Positions 43,448 to 53,055 of a stretch of 64,000 nucleotides of DNA are shown here, piece after piece; positions within the stretch are counted from its first letter, which is position 1; each line of letters opens with the position of its first letter. Under the pieces are notes generated by a model. The model was given only the letters and a program-made list of their open reading frames with translations, searched no databases and was not told the DNA's origin. The DNA lies in NCBI GenBank assembly GCA_047030855.1, contig JBKYIJ010000008.1, forward strand, positions 124,001 to 188,000, given 5' to 3'. The position numbers and the translations under genes were made by a program. Origin of the DNA: QVMM01 sp047030855 (GTDB taxonomy: Bacteria; Bacteroidota; Bacteroidia; Bacteroidales; Dysgonomonadaceae).

Positions 43448-44278
43448 TTAGATTTCCTGTTTTTTGTAAAAAGGAATGATGCCTATTTCTTCAATAACCT
43501 TACCCCAGTCGTCATCAACTACAGTCGCTCCTAATGGAATATTAGGTCTATTCTCACCCTTTAGAGACTCTTTTAAAGCGTTGATCATTTCTGAACGAGA
43601 TTCATCATCATCGGTATCCATCAATACCCCGATCATGAGTACCAACTCGGGTGCGTTTTCTTCTGTTTGTTTTTCTTGTATATATTGATATGCTTTTTTG
43701 ACTGTATTTAATTGAGAGAAACCAATGTTTAGTTTCTCTATAATTTTTTCATTTAAAGGCGTCGTTGGGATGCCTATCTTAATTTGTTCCTGATCATCCG
43801 GCGTTTCGTTGTCATCATCATTTTTACGATGTAAAGTAAACATGTTTCGTTGACCATTATTAATGATAATCCGATCTATCTCCAACTGCCTGCACAAACT
43901 GAATATATCTTGTGTTGCAACTGCGATGTAATATGAGTTGAGCTCGTCAGTCCATTTTCCTAAAGCTGTTTCGTCGGAAAAAACATTTAAAATCTTTATC
44001 CCGTCGTCCTCTGTAATTGAAGTTAACTCTGAATTTAAACATTCTTTTAATGTTTTCAGCATCCCTATTTTTTCTTCGGCGTTATTTTTTGTCGGCAACA
44101 GTAAATAGGAATTGCCGTCGAACAATTCATGCAGCACTGCTTTAAATGAATGTTCCGATTCTTCACGCCCCCATGTGTCCAATAATCGGATTAAGATTTT
44201 ATTGTCGCCAATGACACTGTTTGCCTGGGAATTATCTTCTCTATTTTTTTCTCCGAATAATTTATTAAAAAAGCCCAT
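43448..44278 (-). CDS. SseB-like protein
   Basis: 276 residues. The first part, SFKAVLHELFDGNSYLLLPT...DDGIKILNVFSDETALGKWT, is the SseB N-terminal fold ('..l.vp......g......v..f.s.e.a..w'). The second part, KIGIPTTPLNEKIIEKLNIG and NTVKKAYQYIQEK...PELVLMIGVLMD, is the SseB C-terminal domain ('l...l...p.V..Ayl.q......p..ll.v'). SseB homologues are linked to serine sensitivity and sometimes to secretion loci; biochemical function unclear. Last gene of the minus cluster 46353-43448. Confidence 0.8.
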   Translation of the reverse strand: MGFFNKLFGEKNREDNSQANSVIGDNKILIRLLDTWGREESEHSFKAVLHELFDGNSYLLLPTKNNAEEKIGMLKTLKECLNSELTSITEDDGIKILNVFSDETALGKWTDELNSYYIAVATQDIFSLCRQLEIDRIIINNGQRNMFTLHRKNDDDNETPDDQEQIKIGIPTTPLNEKIIEKLNIGFSQLNTVKKAYQYIQEKQTEENAPELVLMIGVLMDTDDDESRSEMINALKESLKGENRPNIPLGATVVDDDWGKVIEEIGIIPFYKKQEI

Positions 44279-44299
44279 ATTATTATGTTTTGGATCAAA

Positions 44300-44824
44300 T
44301 CACATCCATTTGACTATTTCGTTTAGCGGTTTTCTCTTTTTTTCGGGAATTTTAGCTTTTTCCTCATCTATGTAACCGATCGGAAAAATTGCTACTGCTT
44401 CTATATTATCGGAAAGATTTAAAAATCTATTCAGAATATCAGGATTGTAGTTACAAACCCAACACGTCCCTAATCCGATGCTTTCAGCAGCCAAGCAAAT
44501 GTGTTCCGCCGCAATAGCAATATCTACGTCGCAATAATCTTTTTTGTCTTCAGGACGTTTCCATGATTGATTGTGATCGCCACATATTACAATATAGACA
44601 GGTGCTAAAGTAAACCATTCGCGGGGATATGCCGATTGCACGGCTTTACGTCCTTCTTCAGACGTTATAACGTAAAACTCCCAAGGTTGATGGTTACACG
44701 CGGAAGGAGCCAGACGTGCGCATTCAAGTATATATTCTATCTTTTCTTCTTCTATTCTTTTAGATAAGTATGTCCTTACGGAATATCGTTTTTCCAGTAA
44801 TTCTTTGAAATCTTCCATTTTCAT
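44300..44824 (-). CDS. Nitroreductase family protein
   Basis: 174 residues. KRYSVRTYLSKRIEEEKIEYILECARLAPSACNHQPWEFYVI is the FMN-binding N-terminal pattern, and DVDIAIAAEHICLAAESIGLGTCWVCNYNP the dimer helix and Gly-rich turn. FMN-dependent NAD(P)H oxidoreductase acting on nitro compounds or quinones; natural substrate unknown. Its ATG overlaps the TGA of the glycosyltransferase (ATGA), so the genes are coupled. Confidence 0.92.
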   Translation of the reverse strand: MKMEDFKELLEKRYSVRTYLSKRIEEEKIEYILECARLAPSACNHQPWEFYVITSEEGRKAVQSAYPREWFTLAPVYIVICGDHNQSWKRPEDKKDYCDVDIAIAAEHICLAAESIGLGTCWVCNYNPDILNRFLNLSDNIEAVAIFPIGYIDEEKAKIPEKKRKPLNEIVKWM

Positions 44825-45768
44825 ATCTCTTCTTCAATTTTGTAATCGTTTCTTTCCGTAGAATTTCGCGAAATAAGTTCGCCTATAAATCCTGTCAGGA
44901 ATAATTGGGTTCCGAGTATCATGGACGTTAATGATATGTAAAAGTATGGGGATTCGGTAACCAAACGGTAAGACATTCCGTGTGTCATGCAATACAGCTT
45001 CCATACGCCTACAACGATAACGGAAATTAGTCCTACAAAAAACATCAGACTTCCGAGCAATCCGAAAAAGTGCATCGGCTTTTTACCGAATTTGGATAAA
45101 AACCAAAGGGTAACCAAATCGAGATAGCCGTTAAAAAATCGGCTTACTCCGAATTTGCTTTTACCGTATTTGCGGGACTGATGATGGACTTCCTTTTCGG
45201 TGATCCTGTTAAAACCTGCATTTTTTGCCAGATACGGTATATAACGGTGCATATCGTTATACACTTCTATATTCTTAACAACATCTTTCCGATAAGCTTT
45301 TAGTCCACAGTTGAAATCATGAAGTTTTATCCCTGATACGGCACGCGCAGTAGCATTGAACAGCTTTGTCGGTATAGTTTTAGAAAGGGGATCGTATCGC
45401 TTTTTCTTCCAGCCCGAAACCAGATCATACTGGTCTTCTTTTATCATTTTATAAAGGACAGGTATTTCATCGGGACTGTCCTGTAAATCGGCATCCATCG
45501 TGATAACCACATCCCCTTGAGTTTTCAGAAAAGCACAATGAAGAGCAGGGGATTTTCCGTAATTCCTCCTGAACTTTATTGCTTTAATGTTTTCTGATTT
45601 TAATTTCAGGCTGTTTATTACTTCCCAAGAATGATCCGTACTTCCGTCGTCCACAAAAATAACTTCGTATGAATATCCATGTTCATCCATTACCTTCTCA
45701 ATCCATGAGAATAGTTCGGGTAACGATTCTTCTTCGTTATATAACGGGATTACGACTGAAATATCCAT
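44821..45768 (-). CDS. Membrane glycosyltransferase family 2 (DPM/ArnC-like)
   Basis: 315 residues. GT-A fold start ISVVIPLYNEEESLPELFSW, FVDDGSTDHSW, the metal motif MDADLQDSPDE, and HDFNCGLKAYRKDV plus RYIPYLAK. Two membrane helices at about 230-255 and 265-290 end the protein, the layout of polyprenyl-phosphate glycosyltransferases that charge undecaprenyl phosphate with a sugar on the cytosolic face. The donor sugar is unknown. Preceded by the DUF4199 gene at 15 bp. Confidence 0.9.
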   Translation of the reverse strand: MDISVVIPLYNEEESLPELFSWIEKVMDEHGYSYEVIFVDDGSTDHSWEVINSLKLKSENIKAIKFRRNYGKSPALHCAFLKTQGDVVITMDADLQDSPDEIPVLYKMIKEDQYDLVSGWKKKRYDPLSKTIPTKLFNATARAVSGIKLHDFNCGLKAYRKDVVKNIEVYNDMHRYIPYLAKNAGFNRITEKEVHHQSRKYGKSKFGVSRFFNGYLDLVTLWFLSKFGKKPMHFFGLLGSLMFFVGLISVIVVGVWKLYCMTHGMSYRLVTESPYFYISLTSMILGTQLFLTGFIGELISRNSTERNDYKIEEEI

Positions 45769-45783
45769 ATATTTCTCCTCTTC

Positions 45784-46353
45784 TTAAGCCGACTCTTTGT
45801 CAGCATTATTTTTGTTTCTCTTAGATACAAAAATACCATATACGAGCGAAAGAAAAAAGCCTATCATTACATTTTTAATGATTTCGCTTATGAGAATAAT
45901 AATTGTTCCGTAGGTTTCCTTTTTAGAGTCCAGCCATTCTCTCGAGAACAGGCGTTGCAGAAGCATCTCGAGCCAACTTTTGTCGCGGGTTACCAGATAT
46001 TGCGGTTCGACAATAAATTTCAAATGAATGTATATTATTACGGCTTCAATAAGAGCGGCAAAGAAAAAAAGGAGAACGCCGAACAATATACATTGGACAT
46101 AATTTATACTCCCGCCCAAAACATTATCCCTGAATCTTTTCAGCAGAACATAGTACAAAGTAAGCGTAATGATCGGAAGCAGGTAGAGGCATAAATACAT
46201 GAACAAATCGGAAAGATAATTGTAAGAAGAGACATCTCTGAGCGATATGGATGCCATAAAGAATAAATACTTAAAAACCCAGAATGCCCCTAATATCAAG
46301 CCATAGTTCATGGCATATTTCCAGATTAATATTCCCTTTTCTTTGTTACCCAC
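45784..46353 (-). CDS. DUF4199 membrane protein
   Basis: 189 residues with four membrane helices (YAMNYGLILGAFWVFKYLFF, LFMYLCLYLLPIITLTLYYV, YVQCILFGVLLFFFAALIEA, IILISEIIKNVMIGFFLSLV). The pattern of four helices with an amphipathic middle matches DUF4199, a Bacteroidota-specific family commonly encoded just before a DPM-like glycosyltransferase, as here. Function unknown. CAAAAGTA at 46374-46381 (TACTTTTG on minus) is the likely promoter box. Confidence 0.85.
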   Translation of the reverse strand: MGNKEKGILIWKYAMNYGLILGAFWVFKYLFFMASISLRDVSSYNYLSDLFMYLCLYLLPIITLTLYYVLLKRFRDNVLGGSINYVQCILFGVLLFFFAALIEAVIIYIHLKFIVEPQYLVTRDKSWLEMLLQRLFSREWLDSKKETYGTIIILISEIIKNVMIGFFLSLVYGIFVSKRNKNNADKESA

Positions 46354-46491
46354 AATTATATCTTTAGAGGATGCAAAAGTAGTTAAAAATATAATATATA
46401 CAAAAATGTTAATTTTCAGTTCGTTCTATATAGGTTTATTGGTAATTATTTAATAAATTTCAGCAGGGGTTGATTTTATCATAAATAAACA

Positions 46492-46499
46492 TATATTTG
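46492..46499 (+). promoter_or_regulatory. -7 promoter box (TATATTTG)
   Basis: 53 bp before the ATG of the first beta-barrel gene. Confidence 0.55.
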
Positions 46500-46551
46500 C
46501 AAATATAATTGATAAGAAATAACACACACTACATTATTAAAAATCAAAACT

Positions 46552-47175
46552 ATGCAAAAGAAAAAGAATTTATTAAAACTGACACTAACAGCAATAGCCT
46601 TGTTAAGCGTATCTGCGGTTAATGCTCAATTATTATCGTTAAGTGTGAAAGGCGGTGTAAATTTCTCAGCGTTGAATAACGGATTTACAAAAAAAATGGA
46701 CACCGAACTGAAAACAGGTTTTCATGCAGGGTTGGGTGTAGACATTTCGATTCCTATGTTATTTGATATTCAGACAGGTTTGAACTTTACAACAAAAGGG
46801 ACAAAATTTAAAAACTCTGATGATTTAAAAGTAAATGCGTCATATCTGGAGATTCCTGTGATGATTGCCTATAAAATTCCTATTCTTCCTAAAATAAAAT
46901 TTGTCCCTAATATTGGTCCGTATTTTGCTTACGGGATAGGCGGTAAAACTAAACTTCATGTAGAAGATGCTCCTGCCGGAAAAATGGATACATTTGATAA
47001 AGCCCTGAAAAAATTTGATTGGGGAATCGGCGGCGGAATCGGTATTGAAGTAAGTAAATTCACAGCCAACTTAGGATGTCAGTTCGGGCTAAAGGATCTT
47101 AATAACCGAAAAGGAGAGAGCATGAAAACTCAAAATATTCAAATAACGGTAGGATATAAGTTCTTCGGGATCTGA
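46552..47175 (+). CDS. PorT-family outer-membrane beta-barrel protein
   Basis: 207 residues. Signal peptide ending VNAQ at about residue 25, then LLSLSVKGGVNFSALNN and repeated amphipathic strands (FDIQTGLNFTTKGTKF, VNASYLEIPVMIAYKIP, GPYFAYGIGGKT, FDWGIGGGIGIEV, IQITVGYKF), an eight-strand barrel of the outer-membrane_b-brl_2 type. Role unknown. Related to the next gene (shared 'YLEIPVM.AY.I' and 'GPYFA.GIGG.T'). Confidence 0.85.
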   Translation: MQKKKNLLKLTLTAIALLSVSAVNAQLLSLSVKGGVNFSALNNGFTKKMDTELKTGFHAGLGVDISIPMLFDIQTGLNFTTKGTKFKNSDDLKVNASYLEIPVMIAYKIPILPKIKFVPNIGPYFAYGIGGKTKLHVEDAPAGKMDTFDKALKKFDWGIGGGIGIEVSKFTANLGCQFGLKDLNNRKGESMKTQNIQITVGYKFFGI

Positions 47176-47194
47176 AAATGAATAATTACCAGAA

Positions 47195-47226
47195 AATAGC
47201 AGTATTTTTGTACTGCTATTTTTTTA
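47195..47226 (+). terminator. Terminator between the two barrel genes
   Basis: AATAGCAGTA-TTTTTG-TACTGCTATT followed by TTTTT. The second gene starts only 10 bp later, so it depends on readthrough or an internal promoter. Confidence 0.8.
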
Positions 47227-47235
47227 ATTAAATTT

Positions 47236-47865
47236 ATGAACAGGGAAATAATAAGAATTCTGGTTGTTGTATTTGCCTTTGGTACAATTTTTAATGCCAA
47301 AGCTCAGGTTACAATATTGGGAAGTGCAGGTGCAAATATATCCCGATTGAATAACAGCAGCGCAGATTCCCGATTCGGATATCAATTAGGAGGATATATA
47401 GATTATGCTTTGCCTAAGTCATGGTCGGTCTATAGTGGTCTGTTATTGACAACGAAAGGGACAAAAAACTACGAAGGCAACGATGATTCATCGGTCAATG
47501 CCATTTATCTCGAAGTTCCTGTTATGTGTGCCTATAACATAAACCTGTCGAAATCTACCAATCTGAGAATAAGTCTGGGACCTTATTTTGCTGTCGGAAT
47601 AGGAGGGAATACCCGCATAACCCGATTTTATAAAGTAGAGTCCGGACAACGTACCGAACGCCGCAATTATAATACATTTGCTGATGATGTGTTAAAAACT
47701 TTCGATTATGGAGCAGATATCAGGATAGGGATAGAAACACGAGCTTATCTGATTTCTTTTGCTTCTCAATTCGGTATACCCAATATATCCGGCGGAGCTT
47801 TTGATAGAAGTGCCCGAAATCAGAATTATTCAATAACTTTTGCTTATAAGTTTTATAGTAAATAA
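47236..47865 (+). CDS. PorT-family outer-membrane beta-barrel protein (paralogue)
   Basis: 209 residues; Sec signal ending KAQ near residue 24, then VTILGSAGANISRLNN and the same strand order as its upstream neighbour (YSGLLLTTKGTKN, AIYLEVPVMCAYNI, LGPYFAVGIGGNT, YSITFAYKFYSK). It is a tandem duplicate of the preceding gene, more basic in the middle loops. Probably an outer-membrane barrel; function unknown. Confidence 0.82.
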   Translation: MNREIIRILVVVFAFGTIFNAKAQVTILGSAGANISRLNNSSADSRFGYQLGGYIDYALPKSWSVYSGLLLTTKGTKNYEGNDDSSVNAIYLEVPVMCAYNINLSKSTNLRISLGPYFAVGIGGNTRITRFYKVESGQRTERRNYNTFADDVLKTFDYGADIRIGIETRAYLISFASQFGIPNISGGAFDRSARNQNYSITFAYKFYSK

Positions 47866-47947
47866 ATTGTCTTGGAATTGAATCCTCGCCTCGTTTTGAC
47901 TCAAAGTATTAATTTTAATATTTTAAACTCAAACGATATATGAGGCA

Positions 47948-48883
47948 TTATTCATATTTCCAGTTCATTTTTTTCTTTATAAGGGGAAGGCAAATATAAA
48001 TAGGTGGTATGGCAAAAGCCATTGCCAATTTATTTTTGAATGTCGGTTTTTCCTCCATATCAGCCATATCTTCTTTTGATAACAGAAGATAACAGATACT
48101 CACATAGGCGATATGAGTCCAGTATTCTTTCAATGGAATTTTATATGTTTTACCTCTGTTAAGAGAGTATAATCGGCTGTAATATTTATTTTTAGCCCAT
48201 TGGATATTTTTAATTGGCTGAGTAAGGCAGTCTCCATCATTAATATAATATACTCTGAATATTTCGTTTGTAAGATACTCTTTATAATCGTTTTGTATCA
48301 GATCCCAAAGAAGACCTTCCATCACAAATGTTATTCCTTTTGGTTCGGGAAGTTTATATTTTCTCAGAACATCAGTACGTTGTAATCCCCACTTTTCTGC
48401 CTGATTCTTTTTCATTATCTTCCTTATCTCATCCCATTCGAGATTGTTCACTCCTTCATCAAACAATTCTCCTTGCATTTTTCTTTCATGTTGGTCAATG
48501 ACTCTCCCCAAGACACACCAATAATCGTCTTTTTTTGCAGGATCAATATTATCCCAAACTTTTAGAGCTGTTTCCATTGCATCAGGCATAATCTCGTCGT
48601 CCGAATCCAATTGAAAAACATATTTCCCCTTAGCCATCTGATGTAAAATATTCAGAGCAACATGTTTTCCCTCATTCTCTTTTCTTAAGAAAGTCACAGG
48701 ATAAGTTACTTTCTGTTTATACTCATTTACAACTTCTTCTATATTATCGGTTGATCCGTCATCCAGAATGATCAATTCAAAATTTCTGTACGTGGATTTT
48801 TCCAACGAATCAAAAACTCTGTGGATTTTATCAGCTCTGTTATAGACAGGGGTAAGAACGGATATGAGGATATCAGTACTCAT
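47948..48883 (-). CDS. Glycosyltransferase family 2
   Basis: About 311 residues from ATG 48883 (in-frame TTG at 48919 is rejected because a TATCTTTG box, minus, covers 48917-48924). GT-A motifs: ISVLTPVYNRADKIHRVFDS, ILDDGSTDNIEEV, metal motif QLDSDDEIMPDA and later TFVMEGLLWDLI. A soluble GT2 enzyme; the substrate is unknown. It stands alone, not in an O-antigen-type cluster. Confidence 0.88.
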   Translation of the reverse strand: MSTDILISVLTPVYNRADKIHRVFDSLEKSTYRNFELIILDDGSTDNIEEVVNEYKQKVTYPVTFLRKENEGKHVALNILHQMAKGKYVFQLDSDDEIMPDAMETALKVWDNIDPAKKDDYWCVLGRVIDQHERKMQGELFDEGVNNLEWDEIRKIMKKNQAEKWGLQRTDVLRKYKLPEPKGITFVMEGLLWDLIQNDYKEYLTNEIFRVYYINDGDCLTQPIKNIQWAKNKYYSRLYSLNRGKTYKIPLKEYWTHIAYVSICYLLLSKEDMADMEEKPTFKNKLAMAFAIPPIYICLPLIKKKMNWKYE

Positions 48884-48924
48884 GATTATTTTTTCTGTTA
48901 ATATTATTACGTTAATCAAAGATA

Positions 48925-49360
48925 AAGATTTTTCACGAAATATTTAGAAAATAGGATGGAGAACTAAAGAGAAAATAAACAATTGCCTATAAAGCAAATT
49001 AGTATTTTTATTTGTTTGCATGTTGTTTTATCAGATAATTCTGCTTCAAGAGAATTATTTATTAAATAATTTTTATTTTTCATAAATTATATCAAAAAAA
49101 ACACTGTACTTTTATTTGGCAATCTTAGAACAACATCATTTATACATCTCATTATAAATTACTTATCATATTATAAATCCTAAAAGAGATAAAGTTAAAT
49201 TATTAACTAACAGAAATTTGAATATAAAAATTATTATTATTATCTTTCAAAAGTTAAAGTTAGCTTATACTACAAAAACATACTATCTATGAAATTTCTT
49301 CTTACAACCCTTCTTACTTCACTCTTTTTTTAACTATATAACCTTTAAAATTACCACAAA
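48925..49360. other. Promoter region of the metallophosphoesterase gene; signal-peptide-like stub
   Basis: No full gene. A 14-codon frame at 49289-49333 reads MKFLLTTLLTSLFF and stops; it looks like an abandoned signal sequence or a leader peptide. The T7 run in it does not rescue any longer frame in either direction. Confidence 0.35.
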
Positions 49361-52300
49361 ATGAAAACAAGAAAATTTGCCAAAATGGCAACTGTATTTG
49401 TCTCGTTACTACTCTGCATGTCAGGTATGGTAACGGTAAAAGCACAACCTCCCGGGGTTGGAGTCGATCCTAATGTCATCATGCTTGACGATTTTGAAAA
49501 CGGAAGCACGTCAAAATGGGCATGGAAAGCCTTTGGTCGAGGAGAAAAAGCAAGTATTGAATTAGCAAGTGCTGCGGCAGGAGATCCCGTGCGCTTTGGT
49601 GAATATGCGTTAAAATTCAATATAGACTTTACCAATGCCGATGCAGGACAGACCCTCCCCGCTAATCTTAGTCCCGGAATGTCCCGCCCCGGAATTATTA
49701 TTCCCGGTAATGATGGACAATCAGGTAATAAAAGAATCGGTATGTGGATTTATGCCTCACCGGGAGTGAGTGGAATGTGGATGAGAGTCGCAACCAGACC
49801 TAATAATGCCACCAGTGGAACAACTCCTGTCAACCTAAAAATTGAAGGTTCAGGAGGGGATAAGATCAATTGGTCCGGCGGTTGGAAATACGTTACGGGA
49901 GATTTACCTGCTAATTATGAGTTTCATCCTGACGGAATTAGGTTTTTAGTAACAGCTTCATATCCTAACTATAGAGTTAACGGCTATGTAATCATTGACA
50001 ATATCCGTATTACGAACCAGTCTTTTACTGAAGATTTAACTCCTCCCACAATAAGCAGCTTAACAGGAAACGGAGCAAACTTAACAGGAACTTTTACAAC
50101 AAGTCAGATTGATCTGGCTGCCGCATTTAGTGATCAAGGTACCCCTTCCAGCGGAATCAATTATAACAGTATAAGCATATCGGTAGACGGTTATGTTTAT
50201 AAAGTAGGTGATGCAGGTTTTACGGTGGATGAATCGGCTAATACAGTTTCGCTCACGGGAGTAAAGATGTCTAACGGAACACATAATGTAGAAGTACATG
50301 TGGAAGATAATTTCGGACATATTACAACAAAAACCGAAACCATTACGGTCGATGCGGAAGAAGAATCTACCGCTATAACTACAGAATTAGATGCAGAAGC
50401 CAATGTAGGTAATCCGTTTATAATAAAAATAAATACCACAAACTCAAAAGATGTCAAAGAACTGAACGTTATCATGAAGGTGAATAGTGTCGGCTCTATT
50501 GATGCGGTAAATGGCGTTGTATTTGCACCTTCTGCCCAAGTAGGTAGTATATACGCATTCGATTCCCGAAACGAGCAATTGACGATAAATTTAAAAAATG
50601 ATATTACTGCCGGTGCGGTAGAAACACTTGCGACGATCAACATAAACATCTCGAAAAACTGTAATCCTACCGATGTTCTCAGATGTTCGCCTGTATCTGC
50701 CGGCATAGTGTACGGCGATGATTCACAGTCAACAGTTAATTTGTTTGATGCTTTTGAAAAGAATGTATTGGCAGCTTATGACTTTGTTGTAAACAAACGT
50801 ATCGTGGGTCTACCGGGAGAAGTATTGGTTACAAATCTGGATGGAAGCCCGCTGGCAGGAGCGACAGTATATGCGCTTAACTCTGAATTGGCATTAATTA
50901 CTTCGGCTGTAACAGATGCAAATGGTATCGCATCGGGAATGAGTTTTACCGACATAGCACAACCTGTTAATATCTATGCGGAAAAGGATGGTAAATATAC
51001 TTATACAAAATTAATACGTACGCTCACTCCGCTTCTGTCAAATACTCCTTCGTATATAAGATCGGGTACGACGCCCGATCCGAAAACTTCAAAGACCATT
51101 ACTTGGGTTACCAACCCTGTATTAGCCGCAGAAAACGCAATTATGAAACTTGCGAAAAAATCTGAGGGTGAAAGTGGCTTCCAACAATTTACCGGAACTA
51201 CAAAAATACTTGAATACAATGCTGTGGCAAGTAGTGGAGTACTCATCGGAAATTCTGTAACAGTTGAAAATCTTGAACCCGGAACAGACTATATTTATCA
51301 GGTAGGCGACGGTACAACTTGGTCGACAACAAGAGAATTTACAACAACAACGGTTACAAACAAATTCTCGTTCAGTGCGTTTGGTGACTTACAAGCGTCA
51401 TCAATGGCTATGATGGACAGACTAATCGCAATGGGAGGGACTATCGAGGAAATGTCTAAAAAACCTCTGTTCACTCTTAATGTTGGAGATATTAACGATA
51501 CAGACGACCGTTATGACTATTTATCATATTACGGACATTTGTTTGACCAACGAACTGATTTTGCAGGTATTGATATGATATCCGGTTACGGAAACCATGA
51601 ATATATGGGTAACCCTGATGCCGATAATATTAAGTTTTTGAATGGACATCATACCGTAGAAGCATCCGCCGATTATGATGCCAGAATAGTAGGTACAGGT
51701 TCGTATGCGGTTGAGTACGGCAATATGCTTGTTATTAGTCTGGATTGGGAACACAAAGGTATTGTTTCGTCAACTGCCATGATGACCGAACAGGCTAAAT
51801 GGCTCGAAGATATCCTAAGCAAGACTGACAAAACATGGAAAATTGTTACAATGCATTACCCAATATATCCTAATGCATCTACCCCCGGATCACAATCCAT
51901 ATTAGCCCCTGTATTTGACAAATACAACGTTCAGATAATGTTCTGCGGACATGGGCACACATTTGAGCGCGTACAGGTTTATCAAGGAAGCCCCGTGGTT
52001 CCTTACGGTGACAGACGTACTGTTACACCGGGTATCGGCGGCACTCTGTATTTCCAACTTGGTGACAGCAAAGTGACAACTGCACAAGGAAGATGGATTT
52101 TCTGCGAAGTTGACGGTAAGAGAATGGATGTTACAGTAAGAGATGCTAATAATAATATAGTAAACAATGAATGTTTTACATTATATGCATCAGCTCTTGA
52201 AGAGTATGCGGTCACTTTCAATACAGTGAACGAAAACGGAACACTCACCGCTACTGTGGATGGCACGGAAATCACAACCGGGCAACAAGTGCAGGAAGGT

Positions 52301-52705
52301 AAGGATGTAATATTTACAGCAACTCCGGATACTGGCTACAAAATAAAAGAATGGAAACTCAATAACACAGTAGTGAATGGAACGGGGACTACCTATACGC
52401 TTTCGGATTTGGCGGAAGCGGCGATAGTAACAGTTGAATTTGAATTGGCAGACGGAACAGGAGTTGAAAACCATTCTGCGGCGAATCTGAATATATATCC
52501 GAATCCGTTTACGGATGTGTTGCACATAACAGGTGCGGAAGACGGTACATTGCAGGTAATGAATGTAGTGGGAACAGTAGTACATATTCAAAGAATAGCC
52601 ACTGCTGATGAAACTATTCGTTTAGAACAATTATTGCCCGGTGTATACTTCTTCCATGTGGAAAAGGATGGACAGACGAAGGTAATAAAAGTGATAAAGA
52701 AATAG
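49361..52705 (+). CDS. T9SS-exported multi-domain metallophosphoesterase
   Basis: 1114 residues. Sec signal ending VKAQ at about 29. Residues 40-225: carbohydrate-binding-like sandwich (MLDDFENGSTSKWAWKAFG). 336-470: cohesin-like beta domain. 563-665: purple-acid-phosphatase N-terminal FN3-like domain (SYIRSGTTPDPKTSKTITWV). 670-900: calcineurin-like phosphoesterase with SAFGDLQ, LNVGDINDTDD, GYGNHEYMG, TMHYPIYPN and CGHGHTFERV. 950-1025: divergent InlB B-repeat. 1037-1114: T9SS type A tail (NLNIYPNPFTDVLHI ... GVYFFHVEKDGQ). All metal ligands are present, so it should be an active cell-surface or secreted phosphatase/phosphodiesterase. Confidence 0.9.
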   Translation: MKTRKFAKMATVFVSLLLCMSGMVTVKAQPPGVGVDPNVIMLDDFENGSTSKWAWKAFGRGEKASIELASAAAGDPVRFGEYALKFNIDFTNADAGQTLPANLSPGMSRPGIIIPGNDGQSGNKRIGMWIYASPGVSGMWMRVATRPNNATSGTTPVNLKIEGSGGDKINWSGGWKYVTGDLPANYEFHPDGIRFLVTASYPNYRVNGYVIIDNIRITNQSFTEDLTPPTISSLTGNGANLTGTFTTSQIDLAAAFSDQGTPSSGINYNSISISVDGYVYKVGDAGFTVDESANTVSLTGVKMSNGTHNVEVHVEDNFGHITTKTETITVDAEEESTAITTELDAEANVGNPFIIKINTTNSKDVKELNVIMKVNSVGSIDAVNGVVFAPSAQVGSIYAFDSRNEQLTINLKNDITAGAVETLATININISKNCNPTDVLRCSPVSAGIVYGDDSQSTVNLFDAFEKNVLAAYDFVVNKRIVGLPGEVLVTNLDGSPLAGATVYALNSELALITSAVTDANGIASGMSFTDIAQPVNIYAEKDGKYTYTKLIRTLTPLLSNTPSYIRSGTTPDPKTSKTITWVTNPVLAAENAIMKLAKKSEGESGFQQFTGTTKILEYNAVASSGVLIGNSVTVENLEPGTDYIYQVGDGTTWSTTREFTTTTVTNKFSFSAFGDLQASSMAMMDRLIAMGGTIEEMSKKPLFTLNVGDINDTDDRYDYLSYYGHLFDQRTDFAGIDMISGYGNHEYMGNPDADNIKFLNGHHTVEASADYDARIVGTGSYAVEYGNMLVISLDWEHKGIVSSTAMMTEQAKWLEDILSKTDKTWKIVTMHYPIYPNASTPGSQSILAPVFDKYNVQIMFCGHGHTFERVQVYQGSPVVPYGDRRTVTPGIGGTLYFQLGDSKVTTAQGRWIFCEVDGKRMDVTVRDANNNIVNNECFTLYASALEEYAVTFNTVNENGTLTATVDGTEITTGQQVQEGKDVIFTATPDTGYKIKEWKLNNTVVNGTGTTYTLSDLAEAAIVTVEFELADGTGVENHSAANLNIYPNPFTDVLHITGAEDGTLQVMNVVGTVVHIQRIATADETIRLEQLLPGVYFFHVEKDGQTKVIKVIKK

Positions 52706-52728
52706 AACGATAAAGATGTAAGCAAAAT

Positions 52729-52766
52729 GACAGCAACAAATTTTAGTTTGTTGCTGTCATTGTTTT
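52729..52766 (+). terminator. Terminator of the metallophosphoesterase gene
   Basis: Perfect 12-bp stem GACAGCAACAAA/TTTGTTGCTGTC then ATTGTTTT, 24 bp after the stop. The rest of 52767-52997 shows nothing else. Confidence 0.85.
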
Positions 52767-52997
52767 ATAATATCTGGTAAATGTATTCAACTACTTAACC
52801 TATTGACACCTGTTTAGAGTGATTCTATATTTTTCATAAATTATTCGGGAACTTTCAGTTGAAATTTGGTTAAATTAATATTAAATAAAAGCCAAATACA
52901 TTACCGTTTCAATTAATACACCTAACTAACAATTAATCTTTTACGAATATTTTTGAATTAATTTAAGCCTATATATTGCAGTATAAATAATTAAATA

Positions 52998-53005
52998 TAT
53001 ATTTG
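52998..53005 (+). promoter_or_regulatory. -7 promoter box (TATATTTG)
   Basis: 51 bp before the ATG of the lipoprotein gene at 53056. Confidence 0.55.
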
Positions 53006-53055
53006 CATTCATACCTATAATTTAAACAATATTAACCTTACCTGCGGTTTAGACT

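Noticed and set aside
49289..49333. MKFLLTTLLTSLFF stub as another homopolymer frameshift
   Set aside because: Neither adding nor removing a T joins it to the metallophosphoesterase frame, which has its own complete signal peptide.
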